Shown one piece after another: positions 47,633 to 57,287 of a stretch of DNA of 64,000 nt. Position 1 is the stretch's first letter. Each line of letters opens with the position of its first letter. Both the position numbers and the translations under genes were made by a program. The notes under the pieces are model-generated. The model did no database searches. It saw only the letters and a program-made list of their open reading frames with translations, and was not told the origin of the DNA. Source of the DNA: Desulfotignum sp. (lineage in GTDB: Bacteria > Desulfobacterota > Desulfobacteria > Desulfobacterales > Desulfobacteraceae); assembly GCA_018399285.1 (NCBI GenBank), contig JAGYOW010000002.1, forward strand, positions 62,001-126,000, in the 5' to 3' direction.

Positions 47633-48808
47633 TCAGGATATCAACGTCTTGATTCCTTGAATGATTCTGGAATCATCCACATTTTCCCCCATGACATCCA
47701 TTTTGATCAAATGAGTTTGGCGGTCCAACACTCCGGAGCCTCGAATATATTTTTCCACTTCCGTTTCCTTGGTTCCGGTATAGGTGTGCTTGACCACTGA
47801 AATGCCGATCCGGGCGGCATAGGTAAGAATTTTTTCGATTTCAATCAGTGTCTGCTTGCCGTCCTTTTCCCAGTCATCCCCATCAGTACCGTAAAACACA
47901 TAAATATTGTAATCTCTGGCCAGGTTTTCTTTTTCCACGATCTCGTTGACCATTTGAAATGCGGTATACACCTTGGTGCCGCCGGCCACTTTATAGGAAT
48001 AGTATTTCTGGAAATCCGTCACTTCCCGGGCTTCGGTGTCATGGAGGATGAATCTGGTCTCCACCTGTCTTTCATACTGGTATACCAGCCAGGAATAAAG
48101 CATCACATGCTGGGATACCACGGTCTGGGTCACTTTTCCCCCCATGGAACCGGAATAGTCCCGCAGAAAAAAAACCAATGCCTGGGATTCATATTGTTTT
48201 TCCCGGGACAGCACGCGAAAAATCAGGTCCCGGGGGGACACCACAAACCCGGCGGAATCGATACGGGTCACATCCGGAATCCGCCCCAAAGACATATTGG
48301 TTTCCACAATTTTTTTCAATGTGGCTTTCTTGTCCAGAATCTGCCCCACGCCTCTGTTCTTGTCGGTGAGATCATACACATACCGGGCCAGAGCCCTTTT
48401 TTTGCCTTTGTCCTTTAAATTGGGCAGCTCAAAATCCTGGGACAGCACCTTGCCCAGTTCATAGGCATTGGCTTCCATTTCATGTTCACCGCCCTGGCCT
48501 TCCCCGGGTCCTTCACCATCCCCTTCCCCCTGACCTTCCCCTTCTTCGGGCCGCACCGGCTGTTCACCGATAATATCCCCTTCTTCTCCTTCACCGGTAC
48601 CTCCGGTGGGCTCTCCTTCCCCGGGCGACTGGTCGACCAAAAGTGTATCATCGTGGACAAACTTTTCTTCCACCGTGGTGGGAACCACAATAATTTTTTC
48701 CCGGTTGCCGGCCCCGGGTTTGACAATCCGTCCGATGCGGATTTTGCGCTTAAACCCGTCCTGCTCTCTTTTTTTATCCCGTTCAAGGAGTTCGTCCAGG
48801 GTTATCAT
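47633..48808 (-). CDS. YeaH-type von Willebrand A protein (DUF444)
   Basis: 391 residues. N-terminal basic region, then an acidic Gly/Glu-rich low-complexity linker (about residues 62-110, with repeats such as GEGEG), then a VWA-like domain with the MIDAS motif DYSGSMGG at 217-224. YRKNY-type C-terminal region includes YVFYGTDGDDW. YeaH is the partner of the YeaG (PrkA) protein in enterobacteria. AAGGGG lies before the ATG. It is 15 bp downstream of prkA. Confidence 0.92.
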   Translation of the reverse strand: MITLDELLERDKKREQDGFKRKIRIGRIVKPGAGNREKIIVVPTTVEEKFVHDDTLLVDQSPGEGEPTGGTGEGEEGDIIGEQPVRPEEGEGQGEGDGEGPGEGQGGEHEMEANAYELGKVLSQDFELPNLKDKGKKRALARYVYDLTDKNRGVGQILDKKATLKKIVETNMSLGRIPDVTRIDSAGFVVSPRDLIFRVLSREKQYESQALVFFLRDYSGSMGGKVTQTVVSQHVMLYSWLVYQYERQVETRFILHDTEAREVTDFQKYYSYKVAGGTKVYTAFQMVNEIVEKENLARDYNIYVFYGTDGDDWEKDGKQTLIEIEKILTYAARIGISVVKHTYTGTKETEVEKYIRGSGVLDRQTHLIKMDVMGENVDDSRIIQGIKTLIS

Positions 48809-48823
48809 GAGGATCCCCTTTGC

Positions 48824-50887
48824 TTAATTGTCATCTTCCTGGCTGCAAAAATATTCAATGGTTTTCTGAGCACAGGTCCGGCAGTATCCGAGTTTGTCAT
48901 TCATGGTGGTGATCATTCGGTCATACAGTTTCTGGTTTTCCTCATTGGTCCGGTTGGCCAAAGCGCCCACCAGGGATCCGGCACCGGCGATATCGGATTT
49001 CAGACGTACATCGGTAATGGCCTTGACCAGTTCCAGGTTATCCATGAAATCATAATTGGGATCCACCGACAATTTCTGGCCATAGATCTTACGGACGGAA
49101 TTTCTGAAAGACGCCCGTTGTTCTTCGGTCTTCAGCCCCAGTCGCTCCTCCACATTCTTGATATACCGCTCATCGATTTTCAAGGCTTTCAGTTCACCGG
49201 TCTGGGGATCCTTGTATTTCCACATCATGTCCGGTCCCAGCTGTTCCGCATCCACACCGATGATCATGTTCACATAATTGAGCACATCCTTTTTTATGGC
49301 CAAAGGCTCGTCCATATAGGCGTTGAACATTTCAGTCATGATACGTTCCCGGTAAAGGCCTTTGGCTGTTTTAAGATCTTCCATATATTTGGCCCGATCG
49401 CCCGGTTCCTGCACATAATCCAGCACAGTCCGCTCCAGGGCTTTGAATATATCCAGGGCAAACATGCACTGGCCTTCATTGGTTTCCGATGATTCCAGCA
49501 GCAGCTGTACCGCTCTGCCCAGATTTCGCTGGCCCAGTCCTTTCTGGCCGAATCGTTTGGTGATATCGGTATCCTGATTCAATGTATCAATCAGCTCCGC
49601 AAGGGTTTTCAGGCTCTTTTCGCCGGCTACTTCACCTGCTGCCAGTTTCAATGTCTCGACCGGAGTCAGTTTTTCAGATCTGGGCAGCCGTGTCAGCACC
49701 ACGGCCACAGAGGCGGCATAATTGAGATTGGGGTCCTGATGAAGGATCTCATGGTCTAAAGACCGCTTTACATCCTTGCCGATGGCGTATTCGGTCAGGG
49801 TTTTTTGTATTTTGTAATCGGTGTTGTGGGCCACATAGCAGATGCGGCAACGGTCTACGATGGGGGCTTCTTCCCGTTCGGACAAAAATGTGTCAAACTC
49901 GGAATTATTACTGGTGGCGATAATCAATGTGTCAATCGGCCATTTGAACCCGTCCAGTTCTATCGTCCGATTCTGGATGACCCCTAGATAAACCTGGACC
50001 AGATCTTTTTTGTTCTTGTAGATTTCATCAGCAAAATGAATCCCGCCGCCCGCCACCCGGGCAAGCGCCCCGCGTCTGAGATCGAACCGGTAGGGGTTGT
50101 TGGTATCGGTGATGTGCAACAGCCTTTGGATGGATTCTTCACCGATCAGGTCCACGGCCGAAGACGTGATTTTGTCTTTGGCCGGGTATTTTCCCGTGAT
50201 GGTGCCTAAACTTTCGATGAGCGGTACCGGCGTAATTTCCACAAATGCGAGCATTTTTTCTATATCATTGTCGCACTGTTCCCGGATCTGGTTCCAGATA
50301 TAGGCGGAACAGGCTCCCAGCGGGCGGTATTTGGCATAAATACGTTCGATCTGATGATCCGAGAATTTAAATTTTTTTGCCAGAAATTCCATGGAACGGT
50401 CTTTGGTGGTCTCCAGGCTCATGGCCAGGATCATGGGATCTTCATAGGTCTGGGATTCAATGAACTGAATCTGACCATATCCTCCCACCTGATCCAGATG
50501 GGTGAACCGGAAGGTGAATTTCTGGTTCTCAGGAATGGATAAAAATTCCCGGTACCGGTCACACAGGTAATCCACAAAAAAGGTTTTGCCGTTTCCCGGC
50601 TCGCCCACCAGCACGAATGCCATCTCCCTGGACGATCCTCCTTCCGACGCATCCTTGACAAACGATACAAACGCGTTGATTTCGTCATACATGCCCACCA
50701 GATGTTTTTTTCCCTGGCTGAACAGATTGAATTGATACGTGGATTTCCCCTTGACCGTGATTTTCTGAATTCCCGCATCCAGAATCATTCTGGAAACCCC
50801 CTGGAAGGCATCTTCAAATGCCCTTTTTCCTTTTTTCACTGCATCCACGTGTTCCAGTAAGGCATTCCCCTTTATTTTGGCAGCCAT
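48824..50887 (-). CDS. prkA: PrkA (YeaG-type) serine protein kinase / AAA protein
   Basis: 687 residues. AAA-type N-terminal ATPase domain with Walker A GEPGNGKT (95-102), Walker B-like ADEIYKN, and IIATSNNSEFD as sensor-1 region; C-terminal PrkA kinase-like domain from about residue 400. Described in enterobacteria and Bacillus as a protein kinase involved in stationary-phase and nitrogen-starvation physiology. Start 50887 has a near-perfect GGAGGA 4 bases upstream; an in-frame ATG at 50905 does not. First gene of prkA-yeaH-spoVR-prkA2. Confidence 0.93.
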   Translation of the reverse strand: MAAKIKGNALLEHVDAVKKGKRAFEDAFQGVSRMILDAGIQKITVKGKSTYQFNLFSQGKKHLVGMYDEINAFVSFVKDASEGGSSREMAFVLVGEPGNGKTFFVDYLCDRYREFLSIPENQKFTFRFTHLDQVGGYGQIQFIESQTYEDPMILAMSLETTKDRSMEFLAKKFKFSDHQIERIYAKYRPLGACSAYIWNQIREQCDNDIEKMLAFVEITPVPLIESLGTITGKYPAKDKITSSAVDLIGEESIQRLLHITDTNNPYRFDLRRGALARVAGGGIHFADEIYKNKKDLVQVYLGVIQNRTIELDGFKWPIDTLIIATSNNSEFDTFLSEREEAPIVDRCRICYVAHNTDYKIQKTLTEYAIGKDVKRSLDHEILHQDPNLNYAASVAVVLTRLPRSEKLTPVETLKLAAGEVAGEKSLKTLAELIDTLNQDTDITKRFGQKGLGQRNLGRAVQLLLESSETNEGQCMFALDIFKALERTVLDYVQEPGDRAKYMEDLKTAKGLYRERIMTEMFNAYMDEPLAIKKDVLNYVNMIIGVDAEQLGPDMMWKYKDPQTGELKALKIDERYIKNVEERLGLKTEEQRASFRNSVRKIYGQKLSVDPNYDFMDNLELVKAITDVRLKSDIAGAGSLVGALANRTNEENQKLYDRMITTMNDKLGYCRTCAQKTIEYFCSQEDDN

Positions 50888-50965
50888 ATTGTCCTCCCCG
50901 GGCATATACAGTGCCAGACATCCGCCTGGCGGTGAGTTGAAAAAGATCTTGATCCAGATAAAAAA

Positions 50966-50994
50966 AATATACCAATCTGTGTTTGGGGTGTCAA
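50966..50994 (-). promoter_or_regulatory. Near-consensus sigma-70 promoter of the prkA operon
   Basis: TTGACA (50994-50989), 17-base spacer, TATATT (50971-50966) on the - strand. Leader of about 70 nt before the prkA ATG. No sigma-54 -24/-12 (GG/GC) element was seen. Confidence 0.7.
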
Positions 50995-51036
50995 ACGATT
51001 TGATCCGAAATAGGAGGGAAACGCAGGAACCAAAGA

Positions 51037-51765
51037 TTAAGACGGATCGCCTGATTTTTGCAGGGCCAGGATATGGCGGGCCAGCAACAGATCATGGGGG
51101 GTGGTCAGCTTGATATTGGCGGGATCTCCGGGAATAGTTTTGACATTGAACCCGGCATGTTCCATGACCGAAGCATCATCGGTTCCGTCAAACCCGGTTT
51201 CAACGGCATGGGTTAATGCCTGTGATATCAGATCCAGGCGAAACACCTGAGGCGTCTGTGCCCTGAACATTTGGCTTCGATCCACGGTTTTTACGATTTG
51301 CCCCCGGATGTCCACCTGCTTGAGGGTGTCGGTCACGGGCAGCACCGGGATGCATCCCCCGGTTTTTAGAGCGGCCTGCATGAGCTGATCCATGAGATAA
51401 TAGGGCACAAAGGGCCGGACCCCGTCGTGAATGAGCACCAGACATCGTGCCGGATCCCGGACCAGTGCCATGGCCTTGTCAATTCCGTGTTGCACCGACG
51501 TCTGGCGATTCTTTCCTCCGGCAACCAGATGGACATGGCAGGTGAAATGCCGGGGTGTAATCATCTGTGTCCGGCAGACATCCACATCTTTTTCAGGGAC
51601 CACCAGAATGATCCGGTCCATGCCGCCATGCCGGTCGAATTGATCCAGGGTCCGGATCAATACCGGCTGTTTATCCAGAACCAGGTATTGTTTTTGGATT
51701 TGACCGCCCATGCGCTTGCCCTGCCCGGCGGCCACAACAACAGGGATGCATTGAATACCGGTCAT
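51037..51765 (-). CDS. ispD: 2-C-methyl-D-erythritol 4-phosphate cytidylyltransferase
   Basis: 242 residues. Third step of the MEP isoprenoid pathway, CTP dependent. N-terminal VVAAGQGKRMGG nucleotide loop, KQYLVLDKQPVL, IHDGVRPFV, and C-terminal DDASVMEHAG and IKLTTPHDLLLA are diagnostic. Single-function form: no fused IspF domain. Starts 3 bp after the stop of the HPr-domain gene, so the two are coupled. Confidence 0.96.
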   Translation of the reverse strand: MTGIQCIPVVVAAGQGKRMGGQIQKQYLVLDKQPVLIRTLDQFDRHGGMDRIILVVPEKDVDVCRTQMITPRHFTCHVHLVAGGKNRQTSVQHGIDKAMALVRDPARCLVLIHDGVRPFVPYYLMDQLMQAALKTGGCIPVLPVTDTLKQVDIRGQIVKTVDRSQMFRAQTPQVFRLDLISQALTHAVETGFDGTDDASVMEHAGFNVKTIPGDPANIKLTTPHDLLLARHILALQKSGDPS

Positions 51766-51768
51766 GAA

Positions 51769-53079
51769 TCAACTCAGGTAGGACAGCTGTTTGGGCAGGG
51801 GGATGCCTTTGCCCATATGGTCTTCACCATAATTGACATCAGCCAGCACCACCAGATCGTTCAACGCCCTGGAATCACCGGAAAACACCACGGTCTGATA
51901 ATTTTCTTTTTTGATCTTTCCCCCGGCCCACTGAATATCCAGCACCGAAGACGCATCAAACCGGTCTTCCCCCACATGCAGAACCACCTCTCCGCCGTAA
52001 TGCTGGACGATTTTTGCCACCAGCAGGCTGGGCCTGCTGTGAAACCCCCGGTCCATGGGAATGCTCACCTCTATAGATCCGGTTTCCATGTTCTGGTTCA
52101 TGATCTGGGATGCCACCTGTTTTCCGGAGGACAAAAATTTCCATGCGTAAAACAGACAGAAATTTACGGCCCGGTCCAGCAGTACATCCGGATCAATCAG
52201 TTCGGCCAGAGACTGTCTCACCCGCATGTACACATCCTTGAAACCAACGTCATACAGATGGCGTTCATAAAAATGCAACAGACGTCCCATCACCTGAAGG
52301 ATGTGAAACACAATGGAAAAATGACTGCGCAGCTGTTCCAGAAGAATATTTTCTTCCTCTGACGGGGTTTTCACCACATAGGAATCAAAAGAGGACTGGA
52401 TGTTGTGTATCCGCATTTCAAAGCTGCGGATAATGACCTCGTTGATTTTTTCCGGTACCAGTTTATGAATATCTTTTAAATCATATCGTTCATAAAACGA
52501 CAGTTGATCAAACGCCTTGATCACATCCAGAAATTCACTGGAGATTCGGGTCAGATTATTTTTCTGATTGTCCTTGGCCGTAAAGTCATCAATATTGTGA
52601 TTCAGCTGCTGGGTGGAGGTAATTCCCGGAAAAAAATTCAGGCTGTACCGGGAACCGGGGATGGTAATTTTCAGCCGACGGGCTTCAGCCAGGATCACCG
52701 GGGCCGTCAGTTTCAAGGAATCCTGAAGAATCTGGAGGGTATCGGTGGCTTCCTGCTTGAACAGGTCCAAAGGATGGCTGCCCAGCCGGTAAAAAGACAG
52801 GCGGTTCAGTATATGCCGCTGGGAATAGCAGGCCAGAGACAAATGCCGGACCAGTGCGCACAATTCCCGATAATACAGCCATTCTGAATTTTTTTTTGCC
52901 CCGTGAAAATCCAGAAAATCTTCCAGAATATGGGAGTTGGTGATTAGTTTGGAATACAGCTTTTTGGTGAACAGATAGGTGTCATCTTCAATGGAGTCAA
53001 TGAATCGGATGCATTTGAGAAAATCAAATGAAAAAATATTGGCTTTTTCCAGAAAGGTAATATCACAGGTATCCATCAT
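51769..53079 (-). CDS. Uncharacterised protein with C-terminal HPr-like domain
   Basis: 436 residues. Residues 1 to about 330 are predicted helical, rich in Leu, Phe and His, with no motif I recognise. Residues 335-418 align with HPr of the phosphotransferase system: IEVSIPMDRGFHSRPSLLVA matches the HPr active-site region, with His347, Arg349 and Pro350 at the His15, Arg17 and Pro18 positions. ASSVLDIQWAG matches the KSIMGVMSLG segment, with Ser378 at the regulatory Ser46 position. It lies 41 bp after RNase P RNA and 3 bp before ispD. No enzyme I or HPr kinase is in the window. Function unknown. Confidence 0.8.
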   Translation of the reverse strand: MMDTCDITFLEKANIFSFDFLKCIRFIDSIEDDTYLFTKKLYSKLITNSHILEDFLDFHGAKKNSEWLYYRELCALVRHLSLACYSQRHILNRLSFYRLGSHPLDLFKQEATDTLQILQDSLKLTAPVILAEARRLKITIPGSRYSLNFFPGITSTQQLNHNIDDFTAKDNQKNNLTRISSEFLDVIKAFDQLSFYERYDLKDIHKLVPEKINEVIIRSFEMRIHNIQSSFDSYVVKTPSEEENILLEQLRSHFSIVFHILQVMGRLLHFYERHLYDVGFKDVYMRVRQSLAELIDPDVLLDRAVNFCLFYAWKFLSSGKQVASQIMNQNMETGSIEVSIPMDRGFHSRPSLLVAKIVQHYGGEVVLHVGEDRFDASSVLDIQWAGGKIKKENYQTVVFSGDSRALNDLVVLADVNYGEDHMGKGIPLPKQLSYLS

Positions 53080-53120
53080 GGTTCACACAATTTTAACAGT
53101 TTCAGTCTTCTGGTTTGGAA

Positions 53121-53520
<400 letters not shown>

Positions 53521-53524
53521 CTCT

Positions 53525-54244
53525 TTATTCATCAATATGGTAAAGTATGCGGCTACACTGGGGGCAAGAAATCATCTGGTTCCCCCGTTGCACCTCGATA
53601 CACAGCTGGGGCGGCACATTCATGAAGCATCCCATACAGGTTTCATTGCTGACCCGGGCCACTGCCTGTCCCTGATTCATTTTGGCAATTCTCCGGAATC
53701 GTTTCATCAGAACTGGATCCAGAGAATTCCCGATGGATTGCTGCTGTTCTTCCAGCTCACAAAGCCGCTCTTTGTCCCCTGAGGTCTGATCATCTATTTT
53801 CGCCTGTTCCGCCTGAACCTGCTCTTTGAGCTGTAAGTACTGGGCCTGGGATTCCTTGACTTGAATCTCTGCGGCTTCCCGTTGTTCATACAGCGTCAAT
53901 ACATGATCCTCCAGACTGTTTTTGCGTTTTTTATTGTCATCCACCTCCCGGAGCAGCACCTGGTATTCCTTGTTGGTTTTGACCATTCTCAAGGTTTCAT
54001 TGCTTTTGATGATCCGGTCATTTACCACCTGTATTTCCTGCTCCAGGTCTGTGCATTGCTGCTGAACCTTTTCCAGCGCCAGTTTTTCAGCACCCAGGGC
54101 CGATTCAAACGCATTCAATCGGGTTGCAAGTTCTTTTTTTTCATTTTCCACTTTTTCCACCTCTTGCCGCAGCCGATTCATTTCCAATTCAATCTTCTGG
54201 AGCTGGACCAAGGTGTCTATCTCTTTTTTCAATGTTTGATTCAT
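53525..54244 (-). CDS. Coiled-coil protein with C4 zinc ribbon
   Basis: 239 residues. Residues 1 to about 180 are a long antiparallel coiled coil, followed by a C-terminal zinc ribbon with Cys203, Cys206, Cys227 and Cys230 (CMGC ... CPQC). This is the widespread family often encoded beside nif3-like genes, sometimes annotated as a C4-type zinc-ribbon or nucleic-acid-binding protein. AAGGA precedes the ATG. It lies 9 bp after the nif3-like gene and directly before rnpB. Confidence 0.9.
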   Translation of the reverse strand: MNQTLKKEIDTLVQLQKIELEMNRLRQEVEKVENEKKELATRLNAFESALGAEKLALEKVQQQCTDLEQEIQVVNDRIIKSNETLRMVKTNKEYQVLLREVDDNKKRKNSLEDHVLTLYEQREAAEIQVKESQAQYLQLKEQVQAEQAKIDDQTSGDKERLCELEEQQQSIGNSLDPVLMKRFRRIAKMNQGQAVARVSNETCMGCFMNVPPQLCIEVQRGNQMISCPQCSRILYHIDE

Positions 54245-54253
54245 AAAACGTCC

Positions 54254-55075
54254 TTATATGGATACAAATGGATCTGTTTCCCCGGCAAATGCCCGGATTT
54301 CAATTGAGAATCCTGCCCGGACAACTGCCTGGTACAACCGGCGGGCCAGCAGATCCTTTGCAATGATTTCCGAAGCAAAATGTCCCACATCGATCAATGC
54401 CTTGCCATGGGATTCAATCAGACGGGCCTCATGGTACTTGATATCTCCGGTCACATATACGGTGGCATCGGATGCCAGAAATGCGGGAATCAAACTTCCC
54501 CCGGAACCTGAACACACGGCAATCTCCTGGACAACAAGATCAGGATTCCCCACCACCCGCACCGGTTGCACATTTAGCTGCGATTTGACTTGATCTGCCA
54601 TCCGGGTCAGAGAAACCGGTGCCGGCAGTGTTCCGATACGTCCCAGACCGGTCAGGGCAAATGAAGAATCCGGTTCATGATTCTCTGCTTCCAATGCCCG
54701 GATGACCGTGATATTCAGCTGATCAGCCAGATAATCATTCAGCCCGTTTTTTGCCTTGTCCAGGTTGGTATGCGCACAGACGATCGCTATTTTCCGGATG
54801 GCGGCCAACGCAATGGCCAAACCGGGCATCACATTGAAATCAATGGTTTTTTCCGGAGTAATAAACAATGGATGATGGGTCAGAATCATATCCGCTTGCC
54901 ATTTTTGGGCTGCCTGGAGCACCGGTATGTCCGGATCAAGCCCGATCAGCACTTTTTGAACCGGCCATTCGGGATTGCCGGCACACAGCCCGCAATTATC
55001 CCAGGGTTCTGCCAGATGCCATGGGGCAATGTCTGAATCAATCAGGGAAAGGATTTGTTTGACGGTAGGATTCAT
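54254..55075 (-). CDS. Nif3-like dinuclear metal-centre protein (YbgI family)
   Basis: 273 residues. Family of ring-shaped hexamers with two metal ions per subunit; proposed GTP cyclohydrolase-like fold, role unclear. Metal-site motifs are WDNCGLCAGN, LTHHPLFI (His pair), CAHTNLDKAKNGLNDYLA and VGHFASEIIAKDLL. The central insert seen in longer homologues is short here. Starts about 17 bp downstream of a terminator on the same strand, so its promoter must overlap that region or it relies on readthrough. Confidence 0.92.
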   Translation of the reverse strand: MNPTVKQILSLIDSDIAPWHLAEPWDNCGLCAGNPEWPVQKVLIGLDPDIPVLQAAQKWQADMILTHHPLFITPEKTIDFNVMPGLAIALAAIRKIAIVCAHTNLDKAKNGLNDYLADQLNITVIRALEAENHEPDSSFALTGLGRIGTLPAPVSLTRMADQVKSQLNVQPVRVVGNPDLVVQEIAVCSGSGGSLIPAFLASDATVYVTGDIKYHEARLIESHGKALIDVGHFASEIIAKDLLARRLYQAVVRAGFSIEIRAFAGETDPFVSI

Positions 55076-55091
55076 GAATTCATCTACCTCA

Positions 55092-55124
55092 AAACAAAAA
55101 AAGCGTGGCTGGAGGCCACGCTTT
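55092..55124 (-). terminator. Intrinsic terminator after tRNA-Met
   Basis: AAAGCGTGGC (55100-55109) pairs with GCCACGCTTT (55115-55124) around a 5-base loop. Read on the - strand it is followed by TTTTGTTTT. The 150 bases between it and the tRNA hold no gene that I can support. Confidence 0.85.
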
Positions 55125-55273
55125 GAAGTTGTCTTACCAGGGTTGTCTTTTCAACAGGCATGTCATGCTGGACCTGCCCCCCTTTTTTTATGTCACTTGT
55201 GCTTGATAGTTCATCCATAGGGTGTATACCACGGTTCATTTTTTTAGTTTTATGTTTGAATGCCGGATGTGGC

Positions 55274-55350
55274 TGGTGGGCCCACCTGGATTCGAACCAG
55301 GGACCGACCGGTTATGAGCCGGTGGCTCTGCCAAACTGAGCTATAGGCCC
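55274..55350 (-). tRNA. tRNA with CAT anticodon (Met elongator; Ile2 not excluded)
   Basis: 77 nt with encoded CCA. Acceptor GGGCCTA pairs with TGGGCCC (one mismatch-prone closing pair). D arm GCTCAGTTTGGCAGAGC. Anticodon stem CCGG/CCGG with loop CTCATAA, anticodon CAT. T arm CCTGG TTCGAAT CCAGG. An initiator tRNA is unlikely: there is no three-GC anticodon stem pattern or mismatched first pair. Elongator Met and lysidine-modified Ile2 share this anticodon. Confidence 0.93.
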
Positions 55351-55382
55351 ATTCCTCATGGCAACCAAACAAACTTTATTTA

Positions 55383-55409
55383 TTTATAGTAAACCGTTAT
55401 ACAAGTCAA
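55383..55409 (-). promoter_or_regulatory. Probable promoter of tRNA-Met
   Basis: On the - strand TTGACT (55409-55404) and TATAAA (55388-55383) with a short 15-base spacer, in the AT-rich gap between the rpoD stop and the tRNA. Confidence 0.45.
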
Positions 55410-55412
55410 TAT

Positions 55413-57263
55413 TTAATTTTCAATAAAGGTCTTCAATTTCTTGCTCCGGGTGGGGTGACGCAGTTTTCTTAATGCTTTGGCCTCGATCTGTCGAATCCGT
55501 TCCCGGGTCACAGTAAAATCCCGGCCCACTTCTTCCAGTGTATGATCCGATTTTTCCCCGATACCAAACCGCATACGCAGCACTTTTTCCTCCCTGGGTG
55601 TCAGTGTGGCCAGAATTTTTCTGGTCTGTTCCGCCAGACTGAAATCAATGGCCGCTTCGGATGGAATGGAAAATTTCTTGTCTTCAATAAAATCGCCCAG
55701 ATGGCTGTCCTCTTCCTCCCCAATAGGCGTTTCCAGAGAAATGGGCTCTTTAGCAATTTTTAACACGCGTCTCACCTTATCAATGGGGATTTCCATTTTT
55801 TCGGCAATTTCTTCCGGAGACGGCTCCTTGCCCATTTCCTGCACCAGATATCTGGAAGTACGGATCAATTTATTGATGGTCTCGATCATATGCACCGGGA
55901 TCCGTATGGTTCTGGCCTGATCAGCAATGGCCCGGGTGATTGCCTGACGGATCCACCAGGTGGCATAGGTGGAAAATTTGTATCCCCGACGGTATTCAAA
56001 CTTGTCCACTGCTTTCATCAAACCGATATTGCCTTCCTGGATCAGATCCAGAAACTGCAATCCCCGGTTGGTATATTTTTTGGCAATACTCACCACCAGG
56101 CGTAAATTGGCCCGTACCAGTTCCCGTTTGGCAAAATCCGCATTTTTCCGCCCTTTGTCAATGCCCTGTGTAATGGCACGCAGATCATCGGCATCTCCTT
56201 TGATCAAGGCTTTTTTGGATGCCACCTGATCCATGACCGCTTGAATATCCTGATGAAGCAGGCGTGCCCGTTCCGGACTCATATCACTTCGGGCCGTGAC
56301 CCACTGAACGAATTTTTCCGGATCTGCTGCCTGTTTGAGCATGGTGTCTTTCATCACATTGAAAGTTCGGGCACAGTTTTCCAGCAGCGTATCCACGGTA
56401 TCGAACCAGACAATGGTATTTCGGATGCTTTTTTCAATGGTATCCATGACATTGGATTCAAACCGCCAGCGTTTAAGCTCTTCAAATATCTGTTCTGTGC
56501 CTTCGTTGATTTCCTGCTGCAGTGTCTGATATTTTTTGGTGGATTTTCTCAACTCATAAAGCTGATCCCGCTTTTCCTGATTGGATTCATGAATTTTTCT
56601 GATAACAGCAAGGGATTCCAGAAATTTTTCCTGTTTTGAAGTCTCATCCACCACCCCGTCCCCTTCATCCACATCCCTTAAGACATGTTTGGGTCGCATG
56701 GACCGCCGTTCCATTTTCTTGCCGTACAAAAAAATGGTGTTCAAGGAGATCGGACAATCCAGCATGGCCCTCAGAACATCCCGTTCACCCACTTCGATTT
56801 TCTTGGCGATTTCAATCTCACCTTCCCGGCTTAGAAGTGTGACCATGCCCATCTCTTTGAGATACATCTTGACCGGGTCCGTGACTGCACCAAACTCCAT
56901 CTCGGCCCGTTCCCGGACTGTGGCAAACGGGTCTTTTTTGTCTACTGCCGGCTTTTTCCGTTGTTTTAATTCCTGTCGGAATTTTTCCTTTTTTCCCTTA
57001 GCCTTCACCCCGGGCCGGCCCGGTGATCGGGAATTGACAGGGTTATTTTTAGGAGATTCAAGATCCACCAGGGCGATGCCCAGTTCCTTGAACTGATCCA
57101 CAATATCTTCGATCTGTTCCGGGGTTTTTAAGTTGCCGGATATGGCATCATTGATTTCAGAAAAAGAGAGTGTGCCGGCTTTTTTCCCTTTTTCAATGAG
57201 TTTTTCCATTTCCGCTTTACCGATCATCCCGTTTTCTTCGGATGATATTGATTTATCTGCCAT
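55413..57263 (-). CDS. rpoD: RNA polymerase primary sigma factor RpoD
   Basis: 616 residues. Full primary sigma: region 1.1 at the N-terminus (residues 1-80), region 1.2 [21 protein letters not shown], a non-conserved insert, region 2 ([28 protein letters not shown]; -10 contacts in [18 protein letters not shown]), region 3, and region 4 with [20 protein letters not shown] for the -35 box. Consistent with the TTGACA/TATNNT-like promoters found across the window. Lies 24 bp downstream of dnaG with GGGAGG before the ATG. Confidence 0.98.
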   Translation of the reverse strand: MADKSISSEENGMIGKAEMEKLIEKGKKAGTLSFSEINDAISGNLKTPEQIEDIVDQFKELGIALVDLESPKNNPVNSRSPGRPGVKAKGKKEKFRQELKQRKKPAVDKKDPFATVRERAEMEFGAVTDPVKMYLKEMGMVTLLSREGEIEIAKKIEVGERDVLRAMLDCPISLNTIFLYGKKMERRSMRPKHVLRDVDEGDGVVDETSKQEKFLESLAVIRKIHESNQEKRDQLYELRKSTKKYQTLQQEINEGTEQIFEELKRWRFESNVMDTIEKSIRNTIVWFDTVDTLLENCARTFNVMKDTMLKQAADPEKFVQWVTARSDMSPERARLLHQDIQAVMDQVASKKALIKGDADDLRAITQGIDKGRKNADFAKRELVRANLRLVVSIAKKYTNRGLQFLDLIQEGNIGLMKAVDKFEYRRGYKFSTYATWWIRQAITRAIADQARTIRIPVHMIETINKLIRTSRYLVQEMGKEPSPEEIAEKMEIPIDKVRRVLKIAKEPISLETPIGEEEDSHLGDFIEDKKFSIPSEAAIDFSLAEQTRKILATLTPREEKVLRMRFGIGEKSDHTLEEVGRDFTVTRERIRQIEAKALRKLRHPTRSKKLKTFIEN

Positions 57264-57287
57264 AAAACGCCTCCCTAAGGCTAAACG

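Noticed and set aside
48500-48670. Possible DNA repeat array in yeaH
   Set aside because: The repetition is the Gly/Glu codon-rich linker of YeaH, a known type of low-complexity protein region rather than a DNA repeat element.
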